Positions 23,060-36,300 of a stretch of DNA of 64,000 bases are shown here, piece by piece. Positions within the stretch are counted from its first letter, which is position 1; every line of letters starts with the position of its first letter. A program made the translations under genes and the position numbers. Below the pieces are notes generated by a model that saw only the letters and a list, made by a program, of their open reading frames with translations, was not told the DNA's origin and did no database searches. The stretch is taken from assembly GCA_964247055.1 (NCBI GenBank), contig OZ176054.1, positions 62,001 through 126,000 of the forward strand. Direction: 5' to 3'. The stretch comes from Paragordius varius (Eukaryota; Nematomorpha).

Positions 23060-24783
23060 ATGGCTACCTAAAATCCAAATTTGATCAGGTGATGTCGCCA
23101 TAATTTTTTTTGCGTTGCCCTATGGTAGTTCCATCATCACCCCAAATATTGTCGAGATCGGAGTATAAATGTAATTTTTTTGAATTTTTTAAATATTTAA
23201 AAAATTTATTTTATACGATTTAAAAAACAAAAATGGCTACCTAATATCCAAATTTGATCAGGTGATGTCACCATAATTTTTTTTGGGTAGCCCTATGGTA
23301 GTTCCATCATCACCCCAAATATTTTGGGGATCGGACTATAAATGTAATTTTTATGAATTTTTTAAATATTTAAAAAATTTATTTTATACGATTTTAAAAA
23401 TAAAAATGGCTACCTAAAATCCAAATTTGATCAGGTGATGTCACCATAATTTTTTTTGGGTAGCCCTATGGTAGTTCCATCATCACCCCAAATATTTTCG
23501 AGATCGTAGTATAAATGTAATTTTTATGAATTTTTTAAATATTTAAAAAATTTATTTTATACGATTTTAAAAATAAAAATGGCTACCTAAAATCCAAATT
23601 TGATCAGGTGATGTCGCCATAATTTTTTGTGGGTAGCCCTATGGTAGTTCCATCATCACCCCAAATATTTTCGAGATCGGAGTATAAATGTAATTTTTAT
23701 GAATTTTTTAAATATTTAAAAAATTTATTTTATACGATTTTAAAAATAAAAATGGCTACCTAAAATCCAAATTTGATCAGGTGATGTCACCATAATTCTT
23801 TTGGGTAGCCCTATGGTAGTTCCATCATCACCCCAAATATTTTGGAGATCGGGCTATAAATGTAAATTTTATGAATTTTTTAAATATTTAAAAAATTTAT
23901 TTTATACGATTTTAAAAATAAAAATGGCTACCTAAAATCCAAATTTGATCAGGTGATGTCGCCATAATTTTTTTTGGGTAGCCCTATGGTAGTTCCATCA
24001 TCACCCCAAATATTTTGGAGATCGGGCTATAAATGTAAATTTTATGAATTTTTTAAATATTTAAAAAATTTATTTTATACGATTTTAAAAATAAAAATGG
24101 CTACCTAAAATCCAAATTTGATCAGGTGTCACCATAATTTTTTTTGGGTAGCCCTATGTTAGTTCCATCATCACTCCTATTATTTTCGAGATCGGAGTAT
24201 AAATGTAATTTTTATGAATTTTTTAAATATTTAAAAAATTTATTTTATACGATTTTAAAAATAAAAATGGCTACCTAAAATCCAAATTTGATCAGGTGAT
24301 GTCACTATAATTTTTTTGGGTAGCCCTATGGTAGTTCCATCATCACCCCAAATATTTTGGGGATCGGACTATAAATGTAATTTTTATGAATTTTTTAAAT
24401 ATTTAAAAAATTTATTTTATACGATTTTAAAATAAAAATGGCTACCTAAAATCCAAATTTGATCAGGTGATGTCAACATAATTTTTTTTGGGTAGCCCTA
24501 TGGTAGTTCCATTATCACCCCAAATATTTTCGGGATCGGAGTATAAATGTAATTTTTATGAATTTTTTAAATATTTAAAAAATTTATTTTATACGATTTT
24601 AAAAATAAAAATGGCTACCTAAAATCCAAATTTGATCCGGTGATGTCGCCATAATTTTTTTTGGGTAGCCCTATGGTAGTTCCATCATCACCCCAAATAT
24701 TTTCGAGATCGGAGTATAAATGTAATTTTTATGAATTTTTTAAATATTTAAAAAATTTATTTTATACGATTTTAAAAATAAAA

Positions 24784-24909
24784 ATGGCTACCTAAAATCC
24801 AAATTTGATCAGGTGATGTCACCATAATTCTTGATCGGAGTATAAATGTAATTTTTATGAATTTTTTAAATATTTAAAAAATTTATTTTATACGATTTTA
24901 AAAATAAAA
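24784..24909 (+). repeat. Internally deleted monomer, 126 bp (2)
   Basis: It has the same deletion junction as 22934-23059 (CTT joined to GATCGGAG), in the matching place of module M copy 7, so the deletion was copied as part of the module. Confidence 0.92.
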
Positions 24910-25035
24910 ATGGCTACCTAAAATCCAAATTTGATCAGGTGATGTCACCATAATTCTTGATCGGAGTATAAATGTAATTTTTATGAATTTTTTAAATATT
25001 TAAAAAATTTATTTTATACGATTTAAAAAATAAAA
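24910..25035 (+). repeat. Internally deleted monomer, 126 bp (3)
   Basis: A second deleted monomer placed directly after the first, 126 bp on. The deleted form itself has been duplicated in tandem. Confidence 0.92.
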
Positions 25036-25553
25036 ATATCTACCTAAAATCCAAATTTGATCAGGTGATGTCACCATAATTTTTTTTGGGTAGCCCTATG
25101 GTAGTTCCATCATCACCCCAAATATTGTCGAGATCGGAGTATAAATGTAATTTTTTTGAATTTTTTAAATATTTAAAAAATTTATTTTATACGATTTTAA
25201 AAACAAAAATGGCTACCTAATATCCAAATTTGATCAGGTGATGTCACCATAATTTTTTTGGGTAGCCCTATGGTAGTTCCATCATCACCCCAAATATTTT
25301 GGGGATCGGACTATAAATGTAATTTTTATGAATTTTTTAAATATTTAAAAAATTTATTTTATACGATTTTAAAAATAAAAATGGCTACCTAAAATCCAAA
25401 TTTGATCAGGTGATGTCACCATAATTCTTTTTGGGTAAACCTATGGTAGTTCCATCATCACCCCAAATATTTTCGAGATCGGAGTATAAATGTAATTTTT
25501 ATGAATTTTTTAAATATTTAAAAAATTTATTTTATACGATTTTAAAAATAAAA

Positions 25554-28500
25554 ATGGCTACCTAAAATCCAAATTTGATCAGGTGATATCGCCATAATTT
25601 TTTTTGGGTAGCCCTATGGTAGTTCCATCCTCACCTTAAATATTTTTGAGATCGGGCTATAAATGTAATTTTTATGAATTTTTTAAATATTTAAAAAATT
25701 TATTTTATACGATTTTAAAAATAAAAATGGCTACCTAAAATCCAAATCTGATCAGGTGATGTCACCATAATTTTTTTGGGTAGCCCTATGGTAGTTCCAT
25801 CATCACCCCAAATATTGTCGAGATCGGAGTATAAATGTAATTTTTTTGAATTTTTTAAATATTTAAAAAATTTATTTTATACGATTTTAAAAATAAAAAT
25901 GGCTACCTAAAATCCAAATTTGATCAGGTGATGTCGCCATAATTTTTTTTGCGTAGCCCTATGGTAGTTTCATCATCACCCCAAATATTTTGGGGATCGG
26001 ACTATAAATGTAATTTTTATGAATTTTTTAAATATTTAAAAAATTTATTTTATACGATTTTAAAAATAAAAATGGCTACCTAAAATCCAAATTTGATCAG
26101 GTGATGTCACCATAATTCTTTTGGGTAGCCCTATGGTAGTTCCATCATCACCCCAAATATTTTCGAGATCGGAGTATAAATGTAATTTTTATGAATTTTT
26201 TAAATATTTAAAAAATTTATTTTATACGATTTTAAAAATAAAAATGGCTACCTAAAATCCAAATTTGATCAGGTGATGTCGCCATAATTTTTTTGGGTAG
26301 CCCTATGGTAGTTCCATCATCACCCCAAATATTTTGGGGATCGGACTATAAATGTAATTTTTATAATTTTTTAAATATTTAAAAAATTTATTTTATACGA
26401 TTTTAAAAATAAAAATGGCTACCTAAAATCCAAATTTGATCAGGTGATGTCACTATAATTTTTTTGGGTAGCCCTATGGTAGTTACATCATCACCCCAAA
26501 TATTTTGGGGATCGGACTATAAATGTAATTTTTATGAATTTTTTAAATATTTAAAAAATTTATTTTATACGATTTTAAAAATAAAAATGGCTACCTAAAA
26601 TCCAAATTTGATCAGGTGATGTCACCATAATTTTTTTTGGTAGCCCTATGGTAGTTCCATCATCACCCCAAATATTTTCGAGATCGGAGTATAAATGTAA
26701 TTTTTATGAATTTTTTAAATATTTAAAAAATTTATTTTATACGATTTTAAAAATAAAAATGGCTACCTAAAATCCAAATTTGATCACGTGATGTCGCCAT
26801 AACTTTTTTTGGGTAGCCCTATGGTAGTTCCATCATCACCCCAAATATTTTCGAGATCGGAGTATAAATGTAATTTTTATGAATTTTTTAAATATTTAAA
26901 AAATTTATTTTATACGATTTTAAAAATAAAAATGGCTACCTAAAATCCAAATTTGATCAGGTGATGTCACTATAATTTTTTTGGGTAGCCCTATGGTAGT
27001 TCCATCATCACCCCAAATATTTTGGGGATCGGACTATAAATGTAATTTTTATGAATTTTTTAAATATTTAAAAAATTTATTTTATACGATTTTAAAAATA
27101 AAAATGGCTACCTAAAATCCAAATTTGATCAGGTGATGTCACCATAATTTTTTTTGGGTAGCCCTATGGTAGTTCCATCATCACCCCAAATATCGAGATC
27201 GGAGTATAAATGTAATTTTTATGAATTTTTTAAATATTTAAAAAATTTATTTTATACGATTTTAAAAATAAAAATGGCTACCTAAAATCCAAATTTGATC
27301 AGGTGATGTCGCCATAATTTTTTTGGGTAGCCCTATGGTAGTTCCATCATCACCCCAAATATTTTGGAGATCGGGCTATAAATGTAATTTTTATGAATTT
27401 TTTAAATATTTAAAAAATTTATTTTATACGATTTTAAAAATAAAAATGGCTACCTAAAATCCAAATTTGATCAGGTGATGTCACCATAATTTTTTTTGGG
27501 TAAACCTATGGTAGTTCCATCATCACCCCAAATATTTTTGAGATCGGGCTATAAATCTAATTTTTATGAATTTTTTAAATATTTAAAAAATTTATTTTAT
27601 ACGATTTTAAAAATAAAAATGGCTACCTAAAATCCAAATTTGATCAGGTGATATCGCCATAATTTTTTTTGGGTAGCCCTATGGTAGTTCCATCCTCACC
27701 TTAAATATTTTTGAGATCGGGCTATAAATGTAATTTTTATGAATTTTTTAAATATTTAAAAAATTTATTTTATACGATTTTAAAAATAAAAATGGCTACC
27801 TAAAATACAAATTTGATCCGGTTATGTCACCATAATTTTTTTTGGGTAGCCCTATGGTAGTTCCATCATCACCCTAAATATTTTTGAGGGACTATAAATG
27901 TAATTTTTATAAATTTTTTAAATATAAAAAAAATTTATTTTATACGATTTTAAATATAAAAATGGCTACCTAAAATCCAAATTTGATCAGGTGATGTCGC
28001 CATAATTTTTTTTGGGTAGCCCTATGGTAGTTCCATCATCACCCCAAATATTTTTGAGATCGGACTATAAATGAAATTTTTATGAATTTTTTAAATATTT
28101 AAAAAATTTATTTTATACGATTTTAAAAATAAAAATGGCTACCTAAAATCCAAATTTGATCAGGTGATGTCACCATAATTTTTTTTGGGTAGCCCTATGG
28201 TAGTTCCATCATCACCCCAAATATTTTCGAGATCGGAGTATAAATGTAATTTTTATGAATTTTTTAAATATTTATAAAATTTATTTTATGCGATTTTAAA
28301 AATAAAAATGGCTACCTAAAATCCAAATTTGATCAGGTGATGTCACCATAATTTTTTTGGGTAGCCCTATGGTAGTTCCATCATCACCCCAAATATTTTG
28401 GGGATCGGACTATAAATGTAATTTTTATGAATTTTTTAAATATTTAAAAAATTTATTTTATACGATTTTAAAAATAAAAATGGCTACCTAAAATCCAAAT

Positions 28501-31500
28501 TTGATCAGGTGATATCGCCATAATTTTTTTTGGGTAGCCCTATGGTAGTTCCATCCTCGCCCCAAATATTTTTGAGATCGGGCTATAAATGTAATTTTTA
28601 TGAATTTTTTAAATATTTAAAAAATTTATTTTATACGATTTTAAAAATAAAAATGGCTACCTAAAATCCAAATTTGATCAGGTGATGTCACCATAATTTT
28701 TTTTGGTAGCCCTATGGTAGTTCCATCATCACCCCAAATATTTTCGAGATCGGAGTATAAATGTAATTTTTATGAATTTTTTAAATATTTAAAAAATTTA
28801 TTTTATACGATTTTAAAAATAAAAATGGCTACCTAAAATCCAAATTTGATCAGGTGATGTCGCCATAACTTTTTTTGGGTAGCCCTATGGTAGTTCCATC
28901 ATCACCCCAAATATTTTCGAGATCGGAGTATAAATGTAATTTTTATGAATTTTTTAAATATTTAAAAAATTTATTTTATACGATTTTAAAAATAAAAATG
29001 GCTACCTAAAATCCAAATTTGATCAGGTGATGTCACTATAATTTTTTTGGGTAGCCCTATGGTAGTTCCATCATCACCCCAAATATTGTCGAGATCGGAG
29101 TATAAATGTAATTTTTTTGAATTTTTTAAATATTTAAAAAATTTATTTTATACGATTTTAAAAACAAAAATGGCTACCTAATATCCAAATTTGATCAGGT
29201 GATGTCACCATAATTTTTTTGGGTAGCCCTATGGTAGTTCCATCATCACCCCAAATATTTTGGGGATCGGACTATAAATGTAATTTTTATGAATTTTTTA
29301 AATATTTAAAAAATTTATTTTATACGATTTTAAAAATAAAAATGGCTACCTAAAATCCAAATTTGATCAGGTGATGTCACCATAATTTTTTTTGGGTAGC
29401 CCTATGGTAGTTCCATCATCACCCCAAATATTTTGGAGATCGGGCTATAAATGTAAATTTTATGAATTTTTTAAATATTTAAAAAATTTATTTCATACGA
29501 TTTTAAAAATAAAAATGGCTACCTAAAATCCAAATTTGATCAGGTGATGTCGCCATAATTTTTTTTGGGTAGCCCTATGGTAGTTCCATCATCACCCCAA
29601 ATATTTTCGAGATCGGAGTATAAATGTAATTTTTATGAATTTTTTAAATATTTAAAAAATTTATTTTATACGATTTTAAAAATAAAAATGGCTACCTAAA
29701 ATCCAAATTTGATCAGGTGATGTCACCATAATTCTTTTGGTTAGCCCTATGGTAGTTCCATCATCACCCCAAATATTTTCGAGATCGGAGTATAAATGTA
29801 AATTTTATGAATTTTTTAAATATTTAAAAAATTTATTTTATACGATTTTAAAAATAAAAATGGCTACCTAAAATCCAAATTTGATCAGGTGATATCGCCA
29901 TAATTTTTTTTGGGTAGCCCTATGGTAGTTCCATCATCACCCCAAATATTTTCGAGATCGGAGTATAAATGTAATTTTTATGAATTTTTTAAATATTTAA
30001 TAAATTTATTTTATACGATTTTAAAAATAAAAATGGCTACCTAAAATCCAAATTTGATCAGGTGATGTCACTATAATTCTTTTGGTTAGCCCTATGGTAG
30101 TTCCATCATCACCCCAAATATTTTGGGGATCGGACTATAAATGTAATTTTTATGAATTTTTTAAATATTTAAAAAATTTATTTTATACGATTTTAAAAAT
30201 AAAAATGGCTACCTAGAATCCAAATTTGATCAGGTGATATCGCCATAATTTTTTTTGGGTAGCCCTATGGTAGTTCCATCCTCACCTTAAATATTTTCGA
30301 GATCGGAGTAAAATGTAATTTTTATGAATTTTTTAAATATTTAATAAATTTATTTTATACGATTTTAAAAATAAAAATGGCTACCTAAAATCCAAATTTG
30401 ATCAGGTGATGTCACTATAATTTTTTTGGGTAGCCCTATGGTAGTTCCATCATCACCCCAAATATTTTGGGGATCGGACTATAAATGTAATTTTTATGAA
30501 TTTTTTAAATATTTAAAAAATTTATTTTATACGATTTTAAAAATAAAAATGGCTACCTAGAATCCAAATTTGATCAGGTGATGTCACCATATATTTTTTT
30601 GGGTAGCCCTATGGTAGTTCCATTATCACCCCAAATATTTTCGAGATCGGAGTATAAATGTAATTTTTATGAATTTTTTAAATATTTATAAAATTTATTT
30701 TATGCGATTTTAAAAATAAAAATGGCTACCTAAAATCCAAATTTGATCAGGTGATGTCGCCATAATTTTTTTTGGGTAGCCCTATGGTAGTTCCATCATC
30801 ACCCCAAATATTTTCGAGATCGGAGTATAAATGTAATTTTTATGAATTTTTTAAATATTTAAAAAATTTATTTTATACGATTTTAAAAATAAAAATGGCT
30901 ACCTAAAATCCAAATTTGATCAGGTGATGTCACCATAATTCTTTTGGGTAGCCCTATGGTAGTTCCATCATCACCCCATATATTTTCGAGATCGGAGTAT
31001 AAATGTAATTTTTATGAATTTTTTAAATATTTAAAAAATTTATTTTATACGATTTTAAAAATAAAAATGGCTACCTAAAATCCAAATTTGATCAGGTGAT
31101 GTCACTATAATTTTTTTGGGTAGCCCTATGGTAGTTCCATCATCACCCCAAATATTTTGGGGATCGGACTATAAATGTAATTTTTATGAATTTTTTAAAT
31201 ATTTAAAAAATTTATTTTATACGATTTAAAAAATAAAAATGGCTACCTAAAATCCAAATTTGATCAGGTGATGTCGCCATAATTTTTTTTGGGTAGCCCT
31301 ATGGTAGTTCCATCATAACCCCAAATATTTTTGAGATCGGACTTTAAATGTAAATTTTATGAATTTTTAAAATATTTAAAAAATTTATTTTATACGATTT
31401 TAAAAATAAAAATGGCTACCTAAAATCCTAATTTGATCAGGTGATGTCACTATAATTTTTTTGGGTAGCCCTATGGTAGTTCCATAATCACCCCAAATAT

Positions 31501-33307
31501 TTTCGAGATCGGAGTATAAATGTAATTTTTATGAATTTTTTAAATATTTAAAAAATTTATTTTATACGATTTTAAAAATAAAAATGGCTACCTAAAATCC
31601 AAATTTGATCAGGTGATATCGCCATAATTTTTTTTAGGTAGCCCTATGTTAGTTCCATCATCACACCAAATATTTTCGAGATCGGAGTAAAATGTAATTT
31701 TTATGAATTTTTTAAATATTTAATAAATTTATTTTATACGATTTTAAAAATAAAAATGGCTACCTAAAATCCTAATTTGATCAGGTGATGTCACTATAAT
31801 TTTTTTGGGTAGCCCTATGGTAGTTCCATAATCACCCCAAATATTTTCGAGATCGGAGTATAAATGTAATTTTTATGAATTTTTTAAATATTTAAAAAAT
31901 TTATTTTATACGATTTTAAAAATAAAAATGGCTACCTAAAATCCAAATTTGATCAGGTGATATCGCCATAATTTTTTTTGGGTAGCCCTATGGTAGTTCC
32001 ATCCTCACCTTAAATATTTTCGAGATCGGAGTAAAATGTAATTTTTATGAATTTTTTAAATATTTAATAAATTTATTTTATACGATTTTAAAAATAAAAA
32101 TGGCTACCTAAAATCCAAATTTGATCAGGTGATGTCACTATAATTTATTTTGGGTAGCCCTATGGTAGTTCCATCATCACCCCAAATATTTTGGGGATCG
32201 GACTATAAATGTAATTTTTATGAATTTTTTAAATATTTAAAAAATTTATTTTATACGATTTTAAAAATAAAAATGGCTACCTAAAATCCAAATTTGATCA
32301 GGTGATGTCACCATAATTTTTTTTGGGTAGCCCTATGGTAGTTCCATTATCACCCCAAATATTTTCGAGATCGGAGTATAAATGTAATTTTTATGAATTT
32401 TTTAAATATTTATAAAATTTATTTTATGCGATTTTAAAAATAAAAATGGCTACCTAAAATCCAAATTTGATCAGGTGATGTCGCCATAATTTTTTTTGGG
32501 TAGCCCTATGGTAGTTCCATCATCACCCCAAATATTTTCGAGATCGGAGTATAAATGTAATTTTTATGAATTTTTTAAATATTTAATAAATTTATTTTAT
32601 ACGATTTTAAAAATAAAAATGGCTACCTAAAATCCAAATTTGATCAGGTGATGTCACCATAATTCTTTTGGTTAGCCCTATGGTAGTTCCATCATCACCC
32701 CAAATATTTTCGAGATCGGAGTATAAATGTAATTTTTATGAATTTTTTAAATATTTAAAAAATTTATTTTATACGATTTTAAAAATAAAAATGGCTACCT
32801 AAAATCCAAATTTGATCAGGTGATATCGCCATAATTTTTTTTGGGTAGCCCTATGGTAGTTCCATCCTCACCTTAAATATTTTCGAGATCGGAGTAAAAT
32901 GTAATTTTTATGAATTTTTTAAATATTTAATAAATTTATTTTATACGATTTTAAAAATAAAAATGGCTACCTAGAATCCAAATTTGATCAGGTGATGTCA
33001 CTATAATTTTTTTGGGTAGCCCTATGGTAGTTCCATCATCACCCCAAATATTTTGGGGATCGGACTATAAATGTAATTTTTATGAATTTTTTAAATATTT
33101 AAAAAATTTATTTTATACGATTTTAAAAATAAAAATGGCTACCTAGAATCCAAATTTGATCAGGTGATGTCACCATAATTCTTTTTGGGTAGCCCTATGG
33201 TAGTTCCATTATCACCCCAAATATTTTCGAGATCGGAGTATAAATGTAATTTTTATGAATTTTTTAAATATTTATAAAATTTATTTTATGCGATTTTAAA
33301 AATAAAA
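25554..33307 (+). repeat. Block B copy 1, 7754-bp unit (45 monomers)
   Basis: This unit is followed directly by a near-identical copy at exactly +7754. Paired markers: GATCACGTG (26782; 34536), TATCGAG deletion monomer (27191; 34945), GATCCGGTTATG (27815; 35569), ATAAATGAAATTTTT (28067; 35821), CTAGAATCC (30214; 37968) and CCTAATTTG (31427; 39181). The unit mixes cgag and gggg classes with GATATCGCC/CATCCTCACC monomers. The only difference I noticed between copies is in the last monomer (ATAATTCTTTTTGGG here, ATATATTTTTTTGGG near 40924). Near-identity implies a recent duplication or ongoing homogenisation. Confidence 0.93.
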
Positions 33308-36300
33308 ATGGCTACCTAGAATCCAAATTTGATCAGGTGATATCGCCATAATTTTTTTTGGGTAGCCCTATGGTAGTTCCATCCTCACCTTAAATATTTT
33401 TGAGATCGGGCTATAAATGTAATTTTTATGAATTTTTTAAATATTTAAAAAATTTATTTTATACGATTTTAAAAATAAAAATGGCTACCTAAAATCCAAA
33501 TCTGATCAGGTGATGTCACCATAATTTTTTTGGGTAGCCCTATGGTAGTTCCATCATCACCCCAAATATTGTCGAGATCGGAGTATAAATGTAATTTTTT
33601 TGAATTTTTTAAATATTTAAAAAATTTATTTTATACGATTTTAAAAATAAAAATGGCTACCTAAAATCCAAATTTGATCAGGTGATGTCGCCATAATTTT
33701 TTTTGCGTAGCCCTATGGTAGTTTCATCATCACCCCAAATATTTTGGGGATCGGACTATAAATGTAATTTTTATGAATTTTTTAAATATTTAAAAAATTT
33801 ATTTTATACGATTTTAAAAATAAAAATGGCTACCTAAAATCCAAATTTGATCAGGTGATGTCACCATAATTCTTTTGGGTAGCCCTATGGTAGTTCCATC
33901 ATCACCCCAAATATTTTCGAGATCGGAGTATAAATGTAATTTTTATGAATTTTTTAAATATTTAAAAAATTTATTTTATACGATTTTAAAAATAAAAATG
34001 GCTACCTAAAATCCAAATTTGATCAGGTGATGTCGCCATAATTTTTTTGGGTAGCCCTATGGTAGTTCCATCATCACCCCAAATATTTTGGGGATCGGAC
34101 TATAAATGTAATTTTTATAATTTTTTAAATATTTAAAAAATTTATTTTATACGATTTTAAAAATAAAAATGGCTACCTAAAATCCAAATTTGATCAGGTG
34201 ATGTCACTATAATTTTTTTGGGTAGCCCTATGGTAGTTACATCATCACCCCAAATATTTTGGGGATCGGACTATAAATGTAATTTTTATGAATTTTTTAA
34301 ATATTTAAAAAATTTATTTTATACGATTTTAAAAATAAAAATGGCTACCTAAAATCCAAATTTGATCAGGTGATGTCACCATAATTTTTTTTGGTAGCCC
34401 TATGGTAGTTCCATCATCACCCCAAATATTTTCGAGATCGGAGTATAAATGTAATTTTTATGAATTTTTTAAATATTTAAAAAATTTATTTTATACGATT
34501 TTAAAAATAAAAATGGCTACCTAAAATCCAAATTTGATCACGTGATGTCGCCATAACTTTTTTTGGGTAGCCCTATGGTAGTTCCATCATCACCCCAAAT
34601 ATTTTCGAGATCGGAGTATAAATGTAATTTTTATGAATTTTTTAAATATTTAAAAAATTTATTTTATACGATTTTAAAAATAAAAATGGCTACCTAAAAT
34701 CCAAATTTGATCAGGTGATGTCACTATAATTTTTTTGGGTAGCCCTATGGTAGTTCCATCATCACCCCAAATATTTTGGGGATCGGACTATAAATGTAAT
34801 TTTTATGAATTTTTTAAATATTTAAAAAATTTATTTTATACGATTTTAAAAATAAAAATGGCTACCTAAAATCCAAATTTGATCAGGTGATGTCACCATA
34901 ATTTTTTTTGGGTAGCCCTATGGTAGTTCCATCATCACCCCAAATATCGAGATCGGAGTATAAATGTAATTTTTATGAATTTTTTAAATATTTAAAAAAT
35001 TTATTTTATACGATTTTAAAAATAAAAATGGCTACCTAAAATCCAAATTTGATCAGGTGATGTCGCCATAATTTTTTTGGGTAGCCCTATGGTAGTTCCA
35101 TCATCACCCCAAATATTTTGGAGATCGGGCTATAAATGTAATTTTTATGAATTTTTTAAATATTTAAAAAATTTATTTTATACGATTTTAAAAATAAAAA
35201 TGGCTACCTAAAATCCAAATTTGATCAGGTGATGTCACCATAATTTTTTTTGGGTAAACCTATGGTAGTTCCATCATCACCCCAAATATTTTTGAGATCG
35301 GGCTATAAATCTAATTTTTATGAATTTTTTAAATATTTAAAAAATTTATTTTATACGATTTTAAAAATAAAAATGGCTACCTAAAATCCAAATTTGATCA
35401 GGTGATATCGCCATAATTTTTTTTGGGTAGCCCTATGGTAGTTCCATCCTCACCTTAAATATTTTTGAGATCGGGCTATAAATGTAATTTTTATGAATTT
35501 TTTAAATATTTAAAAAATTTATTTTATACGATTTTAAAAATAAAAATGGCTACCTAAAATACAAATTTGATCCGGTTATGTCACCATAATTTTTTTTGGG
35601 TAGCCCTATGGTAGTTCCATCATCACCCTAAATATTTTTGAGGGACTATAAATGTAATTTTTATAAATTTTTTAAATATAAAAAAAATTTATTTTATACG
35701 ATTTTAAATATAAAAATGGCTACCTAAAATCCAAATTTGATCAGGTGATGTCGCCATAATTTTTTTTGGGTAGCCCTATGGTAGTTCCATCATCACCCCA
35801 AATATTTTTGAGATCGGACTATAAATGAAATTTTTATGAATTTTTTAAATATTTAAAAAATTTATTTTATACGATTTTAAAAATAAAAATGGCTACCTAA
35901 AATCCAAATTTGATCAGGTGATGTCACCATAATTTTTTTTGGGTAGCCCTATGGTAGTTCCATCATCACCCCAAATATTTTCGAGATCGGAGTATAAATG
36001 TAATTTTTATGAATTTTTTAAATATTTATAAAATTTATTTTATGCGATTTTAAAAATAAAAATGGCTACCTAAAATCCAAATTTGATCAGGTGATGTCAC
36101 CATAATTTTTTTGGGTAGCCCTATGGTAGTTCCATCATCACCCCAAATATTTTGGGGATCGGACTATAAATGTAATTTTTATGAATTTTTTAAATATTTA
36201 AAAAATTTATTTTATACGATTTTAAAAATAAAAATGGCTACCTAAAATCCAAATTTGATCAGGTGATATCGCCATAATTTTTTTTGGGTAGCCCTATGGT

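Larger units (their letters stand above)
24097..25035 (+). repeat. Module M, copy 7 (deleted monomer doubled)
   Basis: As copy 6, with CACTCCTATTATT in the first monomer and GATCCGG in the fourth, but the 126-bp deleted monomer is present twice in tandem (24784 and 24910). The next monomer begins with the rare 'aaaaatatctacc' at 25036. Confidence 0.82.
20524..25553 (+). repeat. Short-step duplication zone between blocks A2 and B1
   Basis: Steps of 1377 bp (20524 to 21901) and 1850 bp (22247 to 24097; ten full monomers plus one 126-bp monomer) can be read directly from marker monomers. The zone also contains monomers with GTCGAG and TTTTTTTGAA followed by the linker 'aaaacaaaaatgg' and CCTAATATCC (near 23225 and 25200), a combination that returns in B1 (29160) and B2 (36914). 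Confidence 0.75.
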
